A stretch of 64,000 bases of DNA, taken from contig NZ_JTFC01000003.1 of assembly GCF_003991225.1 (NCBI RefSeq), positions 1 through 64,000 of the forward strand. The letters are read 5' to 3'. The DNA is from Candidatus Kurthia intestinigallinarum (lineage in GTDB: Bacteria > Bacillota > Bacilli > Bacillales_A > Planococcaceae). The notes below the pieces were generated by a model. The model had not been told where the DNA came from, did no database searches, and saw nothing but the letters and a program-made list of their open reading frames with translations. This document shows, piece after piece, positions 17,613 to 26,569 of this stretch (positions are counted from its first letter, which is position 1; every line of letters begins with the position of its first letter). A program made the translations under genes and the position numbers.

Positions 17613-18616
17613 AAATCAAACTTTTCGACATCATCTTTCGTTTTGTACCAATCTGCACGGTTAAATGATGTCGTTTGTGAATGTTCTAAAAGTGCCTCTG
17701 CTGCTTTAAATTGTAAATGTTTCATTGGAGATGCATTGCGTTTTAATTCCTCAAACCATGCGTCATAATGACGACGGTCGACAATTTTAATACCATAAAT
17801 CGACCCAGGATAATCGATGTAGCCATTACGTGATAATAAAATACGGTGAATATCAAGAGATACATCTGCCTCTTCAAAAATTTGGTGTACAACCTTTTCC
17901 ATGCGTTTAAGACCGATTAATGGATTTAATACACGTTTATCTTGTTCACCGATTTTCTTTGTCCAAAAACGCTCCTTACTGTCTCCTGTAAAAGCTGCAA
18001 CATCCTCTTCCTCAACTAGTTGAATCACATAACATTCCGTTGGTGCTAAAACAATAACACCTATTTCAATCGGCGCTTTCTTTAATTGTAAAATTGGATC
18101 ATACAACACAAAATATGTATCAGGTAATTTTTGTACGAGCGTGCGAAGCCATGTATCTCGCTGGTATTTTGGATCAAGGTGTGATTTTTCACGCAATGTT
18201 GAGCTTGCCCATTTTAATTGAAAATGAAAGAGTTGATCTAAGTACATTCGTTTTAATTCCTCTTCATTTTGTGGATTGTACAATAAAGTCGGATTAAAAT
18301 TAAGTGTGCTCACTTCATCAGGAATCAAATCGTCTGCCCTATCATCAATTTCTAATGCGCTAGAACCTTGCTCCCATGGATTATCCCAAGATTCTTTTTC
18401 TTTACGTTTAAATAAACGTTTGAATAAATTTGGCTTCTTATTCTGTTCGTCAATCATTATTTCTTCTAATTCTAGAGCTGCATGATTGTTTGCGCGCCAT
18501 TCCTCATTCATTCGTTTCCACTGTACATGCTTTAACCGTACATATTGCGTTGGGTAACGTTTGAGGTCAATTTGATAACGTGATACATAATCTTGTAGCT
18601 TAATTAATTGTGCCAT
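17609..18616 (-). CDS. Uncharacterised protein, possible NERD-like C-terminal region
   Basis: 335 residues, not confidently recognised. The N-terminal third is basic and helical with a KRLFKRKEKE patch. The C-terminal half (IGVIVLAPTECYVIQLVEEE, then NPLIGLKRMEKVVHQIF) loosely resembles NERD nuclease-related domains, which have a beta-rich core followed by an NPL-x-Q-like helix. No membrane segment is seen. The start is ATG 18616, 8 bases after GGAG; GTG 18625 is too close. It is translationally coupled to the lipid kinase ytlR. The NERD assignment is tentative. Confidence 0.7.
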   Translation of the reverse strand: MAQLIKLQDYVSRYQIDLKRYPTQYVRLKHVQWKRMNEEWRANNHAALELEEIMIDEQNKKPNLFKRLFKRKEKESWDNPWEQGSSALEIDDRADDLIPDEVSTLNFNPTLLYNPQNEEELKRMYLDQLFHFQLKWASSTLREKSHLDPKYQRDTWLRTLVQKLPDTYFVLYDPILQLKKAPIEIGVIVLAPTECYVIQLVEEEDVAAFTGDSKERFWTKKIGEQDKRVLNPLIGLKRMEKVVHQIFEEADVSLDIHRILLSRNGYIDYPGSIYGIKIVDRRHYDAWFEELKRNASPMKHLQFKAAEALLEHSQTTSFNRADWYKTKDDVEKFDL

Positions 18617-18640
18617 CTCTATCACTCCATTCTTTCGAAC

Positions 18641-18676
18641 AAAAAGAAGCGATATTTTTATACAGAATATCGCTTC
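18641..18676 (-). terminator. Terminator after dat
   Basis: GAAGCGATATT / AATATCGCTTC stem with a nine-base loop and TTTTT on the minus strand. Confidence 0.85.
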
Positions 18677-18715
18677 TTGCTATGTGTATACATTGTAGTA
18701 TATCGGAATTAATTG

Positions 18716-19564
18716 TTAAATTGTAATGCTTTCTTGCACTTTAGCTTCGAAAGCTTGTTGAAGTTTTCGCGTTGTTTCTCCTGGTTCCCCGTCGCCAATA
18801 ATCGTATCGTTAATTTGGATAATCGGTGAAACCTCTGCTCCTGTAGATGTAAAGAACACTTCATCCATTGTAAGTAATTCTTCTACTGTCATAGCCTCTT
18901 CAACAATTTCAATACCTTGTTCTTTTGCACAGCGGAATACAACATCTCGTGTAATGCCTTTTAAAATCAAATTATTTGCTGGATGTGTATAAACTATTCC
19001 ATTTTTTACACCATAGACATTCGAAGAAGAACCCTCTGTTACGATGTCTTCACGATGTAAAATGGCTTCAGCACAATCAGCCTCGTGTGCAGCTTGTTTT
19101 GCTAATACAGCCCCCAATAAATTTAAGCTCTTAATATCACAACGTAACCAGCGAATATCATCATATAATACTGTTTTTACCCCTTGTTCAAACTGTTCAA
19201 CTGGACGATCACTTACTTGTGTATAAGCTGTAAATGTCGCACTCGCTTCATCTGGGAAATAATGCTGACGTTCAGCAACGCCACGTGTTACCTGCATATA
19301 AACATGTCCTGTATTTAATTGATCTGCTTCTACTAAATCGTAGACCATTTTATGCAGCACATCTTTTGTATAAGGAATGATAATGCGTAACTCATCTGCT
19401 GAACGATAGAAACGATTAATATGCGCTTCCATTTCAAATAAATTACCTTTATACACTTTAATTACTTCATAAACGCCATCACCAAATTGATAACCTCGGT
19501 CCTCAGCGTCAATTTTCGCTTCATTACGGTTCATTAATTGATCATTTACCCAAATATGTGTCAT
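18716..19564 (-). CDS. dat: D-amino-acid aminotransferase
   Basis: PLP-dependent class IV aminotransferase exchanging amino groups between D-amino acids and 2-oxo acids, supplying D-Glu or D-Ala-type precursors. 282 residues, the same as Bacillus Dat. The PLP lysine is K145 within CDIKSLNLLGAVLAKQ, the N-terminal EDRGYQFGDGVYEV is intact, and ILKGITRDVV binds the cofactor phosphate side. The ATG follows GGGAG. Upstream pepV ends 107 bases away. Confidence 0.95.
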   Translation of the reverse strand: MTHIWVNDQLMNRNEAKIDAEDRGYQFGDGVYEVIKVYKGNLFEMEAHINRFYRSADELRIIIPYTKDVLHKMVYDLVEADQLNTGHVYMQVTRGVAERQHYFPDEASATFTAYTQVSDRPVEQFEQGVKTVLYDDIRWLRCDIKSLNLLGAVLAKQAAHEADCAEAILHREDIVTEGSSSNVYGVKNGIVYTHPANNLILKGITRDVVFRCAKEQGIEIVEEAMTVEELLTMDEVFFTSTGAEVSPIIQINDTIIGDGEPGETTRKLQQAFEAKVQESITI

Positions 19565-19603
19565 TACGCCACACTCCCTTTACGTTCAATAATTGCTCGT
19601 TTA

Positions 19604-19631
19604 TTATTACAAAAAAATAGTAGAATAGCAA
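19604..19631 (-). promoter_or_regulatory. Candidate dat promoter
   Basis: TTGCTA (19626-19631), 16-bp spacer and TAATAA (19604-19609) on the minus strand, in an AT-rich 107-base gap with no evident terminator for pepV. Confidence 0.4.
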
Positions 19632-19671
19632 AAATAAGCTTGTATTGAAAAAATTTAATACGCGTCCCCTG

Positions 19672-21072
19672 TTATGCTTTAATCGTTGCTAATTCAACGA
19701 TTGCATCTGCATAAATTGCTGCTGCCTTAACTAAATTTTCGATAATAACATATTCGTCATGTTGGTGTGCAATATCAGGCTCCCCAGGAAATAGCATGCC
19801 GAATGCGACGCCATTTGGCAATTCACGTGCATAGGTGCCGCCGCCAATAGCTAGCAGTTCCGCTTTTTCTCCTGTATTTCGTTCATAGACAGCTGATAAT
19901 TTTTGAATTAATTCTTCTTCTGGGGCCACATAATGTGGCTCTGAGTTGTCATCGATAATTAATTCAAAACCCGTTCCTTCAAGCGCTTGTTTTCCCTGTT
20001 CAATTGATTTTTCAAAATCATACGATACAGAGTAGCGCATAGATACGCGCACTTCACCAATACGACCCGCTTCATATTCCACAACACCTGCATTTAGCGT
20101 TGTATCGCCTGACATTTCATCATTGTATGCAAGACCAAGCGCATGACCTCTTGTTTCTGTCCCAAAACCTTTAACAATAAAGTCAACAAATTGTTTCGAT
20201 ACAGGTGTTTCCAAATGATTGACTAAAAATGTTGCTAGTTTAATTGCGGCATTCACACCATTGTTTGGCTCCATTGCATGTGCGGATACACCTTTTATTG
20301 TTAACGTAAATGTATTTGAGTTATCGTTCGTGATTTCGCCTATCACATTTTCATTTACTAAATACGCTTCAAATTGTTCTTTGATTTGTGATGAAACATT
20401 TTTAACAATTGCTGTTGCAAAATCAGGCACCATATTAATACGATGTCCTGCATGGAAAGAACGCAATTGTTCATCATTATCCGTCACATTCATTTGACGA
20501 TATGTTGTTTCCGCAATGCCTTTTTCCGCATTAATAATTGGAAAATCTGCGTCAGGAGCAAATCCTAATGTTGGAATTTCTTCATTAGCCATATAGTGAT
20601 TGACACAACGGAAACCAGTTTCTTCATCTGAACCAACAATTAAACGTACACGACGTGATAATGTAATTCCTGCATCTTGAACCATTTTCATTGCTAGCCA
20701 CGCTGCCATTGTTGGTCCCTTGTCATCAATTGCACCGCGACCAAAAAGCTTGCCATCCTCAATCTCTGCACCAAATGGCTCATGTACCCAATCACTTCCT
20801 GCAGGTACAACATCGACATGACAAAGTATGCCAACCATTTCTTCGCCCTGCCCCATTTCAATATAGCCAACTTTATTCGCCATATTTACTACGTTCATCT
20901 TCTGAATTTTTCCTTGTTCAAGCATCCAATTTAATGCTTTTAGTGGTCCTTCACCAAACGGTACTTGCTCTGTTGCTGTCGATTCATCTAAAACACTATT
21001 AATGCGTACTAATGCTTGTAAATCTTTAATCATTTCCTGCTGACGTTCTTGCGCTTTTTCTAACCAATTCAT
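19672..21072 (-). CDS. pepV: Dipeptidase PepV (M20 family)
   Basis: Zinc dipeptidase, 466 residues, the normal PepV length. Metal-ligand motifs are HVDVVPAG and GRGAIDDKGPTMA, followed by SDEETGFRC and the C-terminal PDIAHQHDEYV. The lid domain insertion is present. It is cytosolic and completes peptide breakdown. ATG with AGGAGG 8 bases upstream. Its own promoter region is shared with divergent ytzE. Confidence 0.93.
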   Translation of the reverse strand: MNWLEKAQERQQEMIKDLQALVRINSVLDESTATEQVPFGEGPLKALNWMLEQGKIQKMNVVNMANKVGYIEMGQGEEMVGILCHVDVVPAGSDWVHEPFGAEIEDGKLFGRGAIDDKGPTMAAWLAMKMVQDAGITLSRRVRLIVGSDEETGFRCVNHYMANEEIPTLGFAPDADFPIINAEKGIAETTYRQMNVTDNDEQLRSFHAGHRINMVPDFATAIVKNVSSQIKEQFEAYLVNENVIGEITNDNSNTFTLTIKGVSAHAMEPNNGVNAAIKLATFLVNHLETPVSKQFVDFIVKGFGTETRGHALGLAYNDEMSGDTTLNAGVVEYEAGRIGEVRVSMRYSVSYDFEKSIEQGKQALEGTGFELIIDDNSEPHYVAPEEELIQKLSAVYERNTGEKAELLAIGGGTYARELPNGVAFGMLFPGEPDIAHQHDEYVIIENLVKAAAIYADAIVELATIKA

Positions 21073-21257
21073 GAATCAAAACCTCCTAAGCTAATCTAAC
21101 CTCAGTGTACACCTTACATCATATTATTGGATAGTGATTTCAAAAATACGAACAATATAAACATTAAAATTGTAAAAAGTTCGTTTATTAACCGTAAATT
21201 TTTGGTACTGTCTTATTTTTTTAAGTTAAATGTATGGAAGAAAATTTGTTTTTCAGC

Positions 21258-21388
21258 TATAATGGTGGTGTCAGAAACAATCTGACCAACAAAACCGAAA
21301 AGGGGATGTCTAAGGCAGCCAATTTAGCCTATGAAACTTCGTATCGTCCGCTAGTCTTGAGAAAAAAGATGAAGGAGTGGTTCACCTT
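21258..21388 (+). promoter_or_regulatory. ytzE leader with candidate leader peptide
   Basis: A TATAAT -10 (21258-21263) is followed by a leader of about 120 nt that begins with the hairpin GTCAGA-aacaa-TCTGAC (21270-21286). A 28-codon open frame (ATG 21306, TGA 21390-21392, N-terminus MSKAANLAYETSYRPL) ends in an ATGA overlap with the ytzE start. AAAAGGGG abuts its ATG, so the spacing is poor. Nothing else was recognised in the 21073-21257 stretch. Confidence 0.4.
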
Positions 21389-21610
21389 ATGAAACCAACA
21401 ACTGATCGGATGCTTACTCGCATTAAAGATGTGTATATGTATATCCATGAAAATGGCACTGTTACTACGCAAGATTTAGTCGATGAATTTGGCATCACTC
21501 CTCGCACCATTCAGAGAGATTTGAATGTGTTAGCCTATAACGACTTGGTAGAAAGTCCAAGCAGAGGTAAATGGACAACGACGCGTAAAAAAGTGAAGAT
21601 GACATCTTAG
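21389..21610 (+). CDS. ytzE: DeoR-type small helix-turn-helix protein YtzE
   Basis: 73 residues consisting almost entirely of a DeoR-family winged helix: MKPTTDRMLTRIKDVYM, then VTTQDLVDEFGITPRTIQRD and the basic tail KWTTTRKKVKMTS. There is no effector domain. It is almost identical in plan to B. subtilis YtzE. The start is ATG 21389, with AAGGAG 11 bases upstream; GTG 21377 lies against the ribosome site. Target genes are unknown. A structured region and two tandem terminators follow it. Confidence 0.88.
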   Translation: MKPTTDRMLTRIKDVYMYIHENGTVTTQDLVDEFGITPRTIQRDLNVLAYNDLVESPSRGKWTTTRKKVKMTS

Positions 21611-21719
21611 AAAGGTTCAACGATTTAGCTCACGGCTTTCGTTGAATGAGAAGTGTTAGCTCTAAGAATATAAAACATGCTGATGGCCACCTTCTCACAC
21701 TCATATTCAGTGACGTAAT
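21611..21719 (+). ncRNA. Structured region 3' of ytzE (3' UTR or small RNA)
   Basis: Three hairpins in a row between the ytzE stop codon and its terminator: TTCAACG (21616-21622) / CGTTGAA (21640-21646); TGAGAAG (21647-21653) / CTTCTCA (21691-21697), with an inner TTAGC/GCTGA stem; and CACT (21698-21701) / AGTG (21709-21712). No coding frame is evident. No known RNA family was recognised. Confidence 0.4.
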
Positions 21720-21759
21720 AAAAATAATGACCATGCTGCGTCGCTTGGTCATTATTTTT
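21720..21759 (+). terminator. First terminator downstream of ytzE
   Basis: AAAAATAATGACC / GGTCATTATTTTT, 13-bp stem with a 14-base loop and T-run. Confidence 0.85.
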
Positions 21760-21789
21760 GCCAACAGAATTTAATTGCTTTTACATAGG

Positions 21790-21820
21790 AGAGAAGAATG
21801 CGGGGCATTCTTCTCTTTTT
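21790..21820 (+). terminator. Second tandem terminator downstream of ytzE
   Basis: AGAGAAGAATGC / GCATTCTTCTCT stem with a three-base loop, then TTTTT. Only the plus strand carries a T-run. Confidence 0.8.
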
Positions 21821-21831
21821 CTATTTACAAT

Positions 21832-21870
21832 AAAAAACAGAAATCGCAAAGATGCGATTTCTGTTTTTTT
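21832..21870. terminator. Bidirectional terminator before ytzG
   Basis: AACAGAAATCGC / GCGATTTCTGTT with six-base loop and T-runs on both sides. It overlaps the stop of the pseudouridine synthase gene. Confidence 0.8.
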
Positions 21871-22579
21871 AACGGTCTTTCAATTGTAGTACTTCTTCTT
21901 CTGTCAATTCACGATATTCACCAAGTGCTAGGTCATCACCTAATTGCAATGGGCCCATTGATAAGCGTTTTAAATACGTTACTTCTGTATCAATCGCTTT
22001 AAACATTCGTTTTACTTGATGAAATTTACCTTCTGAAATTTCAAGTTCAATTTCAGATTCTACTCCGCTGTTTAAAATCGTCAGTTTTGCTGGTTTTGTT
22101 TGATAGCCATCATCAATGATAATGCCTTGTTGAAACATCTCAATATGTTCTGGCTTCACTTCCCCAGCGATTTTGGCATAATACACTTTTGGTACATGCT
22201 TTTTGGGAGATAATAAATTATGTGTTAATTGACCATCATTTGTAATTAATAAAAAGCCCTCCGTATCCTTGTCTAAACGTCCTACTGGGAACGGTTCAAA
22301 ATGACGGTGATACGGTTCTAATAAATCAATAACAGTTTGGTCATAATTATCTTCTGTTGCGGAGATGACGCCTGCTGGTTTATTCATTAATAAATAAAGC
22401 ATTGGCTCATACGTAACGCGTTCGCCAAAAATAACAACTGCTTGTTTCTCTGGGTCTACTTGTAAGCCAACATCTTTCACGACAACCTCATCAACAGTGA
22501 CTGCTTTTTGTTTAATGAGCTTTTTCACATCTTTACGTGTACCAAAGCCCATATTTGCTAATAGTTTATCTAAACGCAT
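21869..22579 (-). CDS. ytzG: Pseudouridine synthase, RsuA family (YtzG)
   Basis: 236 residues. The S4 RNA-binding domain (MRLDKLLANMGFGTRKDVKK) is followed by the RsuA/RluB catalytic domain, with catalytic Asp in GRLDKDTEGFLLITNDG and the downstream KVYYAKI and EISEGKFHQVKRM motifs. It is expected to act on 16S rRNA (RsuA-like), but the target is not certain. Nine bases behind ytgP, with AGGAGA before ATG. Confidence 0.92.
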   Translation of the reverse strand: MRLDKLLANMGFGTRKDVKKLIKQKAVTVDEVVVKDVGLQVDPEKQAVVIFGERVTYEPMLYLLMNKPAGVISATEDNYDQTVIDLLEPYHRHFEPFPVGRLDKDTEGFLLITNDGQLTHNLLSPKKHVPKVYYAKIAGEVKPEHIEMFQQGIIIDDGYQTKPAKLTILNSGVESEIELEISEGKFHQVKRMFKAIDTEVTYLKRLSMGPLQLGDDLALGEYRELTEEEVLQLKDR

Positions 22580-22588
22580 GTATTTCTC

Positions 22589-24202
22589 CTAATGAATGTG
22601 TAATTTTTTTGCTAAACGTTCAAAACGTGAACCGAGTAGTTTTTGTGCTAATCCTAATTTTAGTGATAAGAAACCATAGACTACTACCCCTACACCACCG
22701 CAGATAAATAAATAAACCATCGCAATCCAGCGGGTATTTGGTTCTGGCAAAATGAAGCCAAGTAATGAACGTACAACCATCACGACTGCAACCATAACTG
22801 CTGTTAAAATCGCAATTAATAAAATACGGCGCATTAAACGTTTTGGTTTATAATTTAAAACTTTTACGATAACAGCAATGTTAATACCGATTGTGAAGAT
22901 ATAACCAATTGTTGTTGCGTAAATAGCACCTGATGCTTCAAATGCTTCAATCATTGGAATATTAATTGATAATTTAATCAAAATCCCTACTAATAAGCTG
23001 AAAATAATCCATTTTTGATGATCGATACCTTGTAATAATGCAGCAGTTACAGAGAATAATGCAAACAAAATCGCAACTGGTGCATAAAGCGCTAAAACAT
23101 GTGCGCCCATATCACTTGGTGAATATAAGAAAGCATAAATTTCATATGATAATACGGAAATCCCAATAACAGCTGGTAACGTCACAAATAATAAGATTTG
23201 GAATGTCTTATCCATTGTTTCAATTACATCACTATGTTTACGCTGTGTGTAAAAACGTGTAATTGCTGGTACAAGTGCCATCGAGAAACCTGTTGCCAAC
23301 ATCACTGGAATCATAACAATTTTTTGTGTTGTAAAGTTCAACATACTTAAATATAAGTCGGATACTTTTGCCAGGCCGATTTCTGCCATTGCTGTATTAA
23401 ATGTTAGCATATCAATTAATTGGAATAATGTTGATGCAATCCCTACGAATACGTACGGAATTGAATACGTTAATACTTCTTTATAAATTTTCACATAGGA
23501 GAAATCGCCTGAATCGACGCTTTCTCTTAATTTCAAATCAAACTCAGGCTTTGTCTTTTTCCAATAATAGCCCATGACAAGTAGCCCGCCAAGTGCCCCA
23601 ATAAATGACGCGAATAACGCGAATGAAATGGCTGATTCTGGTGTTCCATTGAATAAGCGCATCATAATAAATGCACCGACTAAAACGACAATGATACGCA
23701 CAATTTGTTCAATTAATTGTGATACGGCTGTTGGTGTCATATGGCCGTATCCTTGGAAGAATCCTCGTGTAATACTCATAAAAGGTACTACAAGTAATGC
23801 AAAACTTACCCAGCGAATAACGCCGGCAATCTGATTTGTTGTAAAAATCTGTTCATCGTCTTTAATCACCATTCCCGCAATAGGGTCTGCTAATAAATAA
23901 AGTGCCGCAAAACAGACAACTCCCGAACCAATCATAATGAAGACACCGGACTTCATTAACTTACGGCCTGCTGCATAATCTCCTCGACTATTATACTTCG
24001 AGACAAATTTCGAAACGGCAACAGGTGCACCCGATATCGCAATCGATAGCATAATTGAGTATGGAATAAAACCGTAAGAATAAAGTGCCACATTTTCCTC
24101 ACCAATGATGGCATAGAATGGGAATACATAAATCAAGCCAAGTACTTTCGATAAAAACATACCGATCGTTAAAATGGCTGTCCCTTTCATAAATGATGAC
24201 AT
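22589..24202 (-). CDS. ytgP: MOP-superfamily polysaccharide/lipid II flippase (YtgP/MurJ-like)
   Basis: Integral membrane protein of 537 residues with about 14 hydrophobic helices and the N-terminus MSSFMKGTAILTIGMFLSKVLG. The polysaccharide-transport pattern matches B. subtilis YtgP, which provides MurJ-type lipid II flippase activity. The ATG follows GGAAGG. Divergent from ytfP; ytzG lies immediately downstream. Confidence 0.92.
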   Translation of the reverse strand: MSSFMKGTAILTIGMFLSKVLGLIYVFPFYAIIGEENVALYSYGFIPYSIMLSIAISGAPVAVSKFVSKYNSRGDYAAGRKLMKSGVFIMIGSGVVCFAALYLLADPIAGMVIKDDEQIFTTNQIAGVIRWVSFALLVVPFMSITRGFFQGYGHMTPTAVSQLIEQIVRIIVVLVGAFIMMRLFNGTPESAISFALFASFIGALGGLLVMGYYWKKTKPEFDLKLRESVDSGDFSYVKIYKEVLTYSIPYVFVGIASTLFQLIDMLTFNTAMAEIGLAKVSDLYLSMLNFTTQKIVMIPVMLATGFSMALVPAITRFYTQRKHSDVIETMDKTFQILLFVTLPAVIGISVLSYEIYAFLYSPSDMGAHVLALYAPVAILFALFSVTAALLQGIDHQKWIIFSLLVGILIKLSINIPMIEAFEASGAIYATTIGYIFTIGINIAVIVKVLNYKPKRLMRRILLIAILTAVMVAVVMVVRSLLGFILPEPNTRWIAMVYLFICGGVGVVVYGFLSLKLGLAQKLLGSRFERLAKKLHIH

Positions 24203-24343
24203 ACTAACCTTCCATTCTTTTTCAAAAAATAAAAATCACTAAATTTTAGTTTACAACTCGAACGGCAATTACTCAAATAGTTTCTTCACATCGTGTATAA
24301 TAAATTGAACTGACATTCCAATTTAGAAAGTGAGCGTTTTAAT

Positions 24344-25603
24344 ATGTATGATGTAATCGTCATCGGTGGTGGCCCTTCTGGATTAATGGCCTCAATCGCC
24401 GCTGGTACGAACAATAAAAAGGTGTTATTACTCGAAAAGGGTAAAAAACTTGGACAAAAATTAGCAATTTCCGGAGGTGGCCGTTGTAATGTAACGAACC
24501 GTTTGCCTGTCGATGAAATTGTTAAACACATCCCAGGGAATGGTCGCTTCCTTTATAGCCCCTTCACAGTTTACAACAATGAAGACATTATTGCCTTCTT
24601 TGAGGAGTTAGGTGTTGCCTTAAAAGAAGAAGATCATGGCCGTATGTTCCCTGTATCGAACCGTGCACAAGACGTGGTAGATGCGCTATTAAAAGAAATG
24701 GCTCGCTTAGACGTTGAAATCCGTAAACAAACAACCGTTGCCAAGTTATTAATGGACGACGAAAAAATCTTAGGTGTACGCTTAGAATCGGGTGAAGAAA
24801 TTAAAGCAAATGCTGTGGTTGTTGCAGTGGGTGGTAAAGCTGTTCCACAAACTGGTTCTACAGGAGATGGCTATCCTTGGGCTGAGCGCGCAGGTCACAC
24901 TGTGACAGATTTATACCCAACGGAAGTTCCCTTGTTGTCAAATGAGACGTTTATTCAGTCAAAAGAGTTGCAAGGTTTAGCACTTCGCGATGCAGCCGTT
25001 TCTGTATTAAAGAAAAATGGTAAAGCCATTATCACACATCAAATGGACATGCTCTTCACACACTTTGGACTAAGTGGTCCAGCGATTTTACGTTGTAGCC
25101 AATTTGTTGTAAAAGAATTAAAGAAAAATGGCGGCAAGCCGGTTACAATACAAATTCAAGCGCTTGTTGACTACAATGCAGAATCTGCTTTCCAATTACT
25201 AATGAAGCAAGCAAAAGCAGATCCAAAGAAAGCCTTAAAAAATATTTGGAAAGGTATTGTTCCAGAGCGTTGGTTATTATTTTTAATGCAGCGCGCTGCT
25301 ATTTCTGAAGCTGCAACAGGTGCTGATTTATCAAACGAACAAGCACGTCATTTAGCGAAAGAGCTAACAGGATTTGAAATGACTGTTTATGGCACACAAC
25401 CTTTAGCAAAAGCTTTTGTTACAGGCGGCGGTGTATCTGTCAAAGAAATCGAACCTAAAACAATGGCCTCTAAGAAAAAGCCAGGTCTTTATTTCTGTGG
25501 TGAAATTTTAGATATTCATGGCTATACAGGTGGCTATAATATTACATCTGCTCTTGTTACAGGGCGTATTGCTGGTGACAGTGCCGCGAACTTTTCTTTT
25601 TGA
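24344..25603 (+). CDS. ytfP: HI0933-family FAD-dependent oxidoreductase YtfP
   Basis: 419 residues. The FAD motif [14 protein letters not shown] (GxGxxG) is near the N-terminus, followed by the family hallmark [12 protein letters not shown]-terminal block ([15 protein letters not shown], then [16 protein letters not shown]) is conserved. It belongs to the BaiN/RdsA-like flavoprotein family of unknown substrate. The ATG is about 11 bases behind AAAGTGAG. A divergent short intergenic region separates it from ytgP. Confidence 0.9.
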   Translation: MYDVIVIGGGPSGLMASIAAGTNNKKVLLLEKGKKLGQKLAISGGGRCNVTNRLPVDEIVKHIPGNGRFLYSPFTVYNNEDIIAFFEELGVALKEEDHGRMFPVSNRAQDVVDALLKEMARLDVEIRKQTTVAKLLMDDEKILGVRLESGEEIKANAVVVAVGGKAVPQTGSTGDGYPWAERAGHTVTDLYPTEVPLLSNETFIQSKELQGLALRDAAVSVLKKNGKAIITHQMDMLFTHFGLSGPAILRCSQFVVKELKKNGGKPVTIQIQALVDYNAESAFQLLMKQAKADPKKALKNIWKGIVPERWLLFLMQRAAISEAATGADLSNEQARHLAKELTGFEMTVYGTQPLAKAFVTGGGVSVKEIEPKTMASKKKPGLYFCGEILDIHGYTGGYNITSALVTGRIAGDSAANFSF

Positions 25604-25646
25604 TACACGTTCCTATTAGGTATTCAATGCAAAGGGAGGCTGGGAA

Positions 25647-26417
25647 GTGAAAAAACGCAAGTCATGGATAAAATGGATAATCGGATTGATTATTGCATCT
25701 ATCCTATTAGCAACTTGTGCAGTTATTGCTATTATTCAAATTTTCGATGCTGCCAAAACAACATTGCCAGACCCTACTAACCAACAACAAGTACGTGAAA
25801 AATTTATTGGAGAAATTGGTGAGGTTGCACGGGAAGTTGCTGCAGAGCATGATCTTTATGCCTCAGTGATGATTGCCCAGGCCTCGCTTGAAAGTCATTT
25901 TGGTACAAGTGGTCTTGGAAGTGAGCCAAACTATAACCTTTATGGGATTAAAGGTAAATACGATAATCAATCCGTCAAAATGAAAACACAAGAAGACGAT
26001 GGAAAAGGCAATATGTCGACCATCAAAGCTGATTTCCGTAAATACCCTGATTACCATGCTTCTATGGAGGATTACGCTGCATTATTAGCAAAAGGTACTT
26101 CATGGAATAAAGATATTTATGCTGATACGTTTAAGACAAATGCACGAACGTATCAAGAAGCAACAGAGGCATTAACCGGTAGCTATGCTACTGACTCAAA
26201 CTACGCTGAAAAGTTAAATGCCTTAATTGAGCAATATGATTTAGAAGCATACGATACTTCTGCTACGAAAAAAATTGTACGAGCAAAATTTTTCGATAAT
26301 GTAGAGGATATTGCAAAAGAATATAATATTTCAGAAACGCTTATTCGTCAGTGGAATCACTTGACGACAAATGAGTTAAAAAAAGAAGATAAAGTTATTT
26401 TATATATTTCTCAATAA
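25647..26417 (+). CDS. Membrane-anchored N-acetylglucosaminidase domain protein (GH73) with LysM-like tail
   Basis: 256 residues. The N-terminus KKRKSWIKWIIGLIIASILL is a signal anchor. Residues about 50-200 resemble the glucosaminidase domain of FlgJ/LytG, with SVMIAQASLESHFGTSGLG (putative catalytic Glu in LESHFG), NLYGIKGKY and the downstream YPDYHASMEDYAALL. The last 45 residues (VEDIAKEYNISETLIRQWN, then LKKEDKVILYI) look like a LysM motif for cell-wall binding. It probably trims peptidoglycan on the outside of the membrane. GTG start, 7 bases after AAGGGAGG. Confidence 0.85.
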   Translation: MKKRKSWIKWIIGLIIASILLATCAVIAIIQIFDAAKTTLPDPTNQQQVREKFIGEIGEVAREVAAEHDLYASVMIAQASLESHFGTSGLGSEPNYNLYGIKGKYDNQSVKMKTQEDDGKGNMSTIKADFRKYPDYHASMEDYAALLAKGTSWNKDIYADTFKTNARTYQEATEALTGSYATDSNYAEKLNALIEQYDLEAYDTSATKKIVRAKFFDNVEDIAKEYNISETLIRQWNHLTTNELKKEDKVILYISQ

Positions 26418-26426
26418 CGATAAAAT

Positions 26427-26514
26427 AGACTGGGGCAGAACTTATCTCCTATCGATTATCGGTCCGCAATAATAAAAGAAGGAATCGCAAAAGCGATTCC
26501 TTCTTTTATCATGC
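26427..26514 (+). repeat. Dispersed intergenic element, copy 2
   Basis: Head AGACTGGGGCAGAA, then a hairpin AAAAGAAGGAATCGC-aaaa-GCGATTCCTTCTTTT (26474-26508), then TTTTATCATGC. A further CAGTCT at 26545-26550 could pair with the head AGACTG and is itself followed by a T-run. The hairpin also serves as a terminator for the glucosaminidase gene. Confidence 0.6.
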
Positions 26515-26569
26515 TTACTTTTTCGACTGAAATATTTTTTAGATCAGTCTCTTTTTTAGTCCATTTAAT

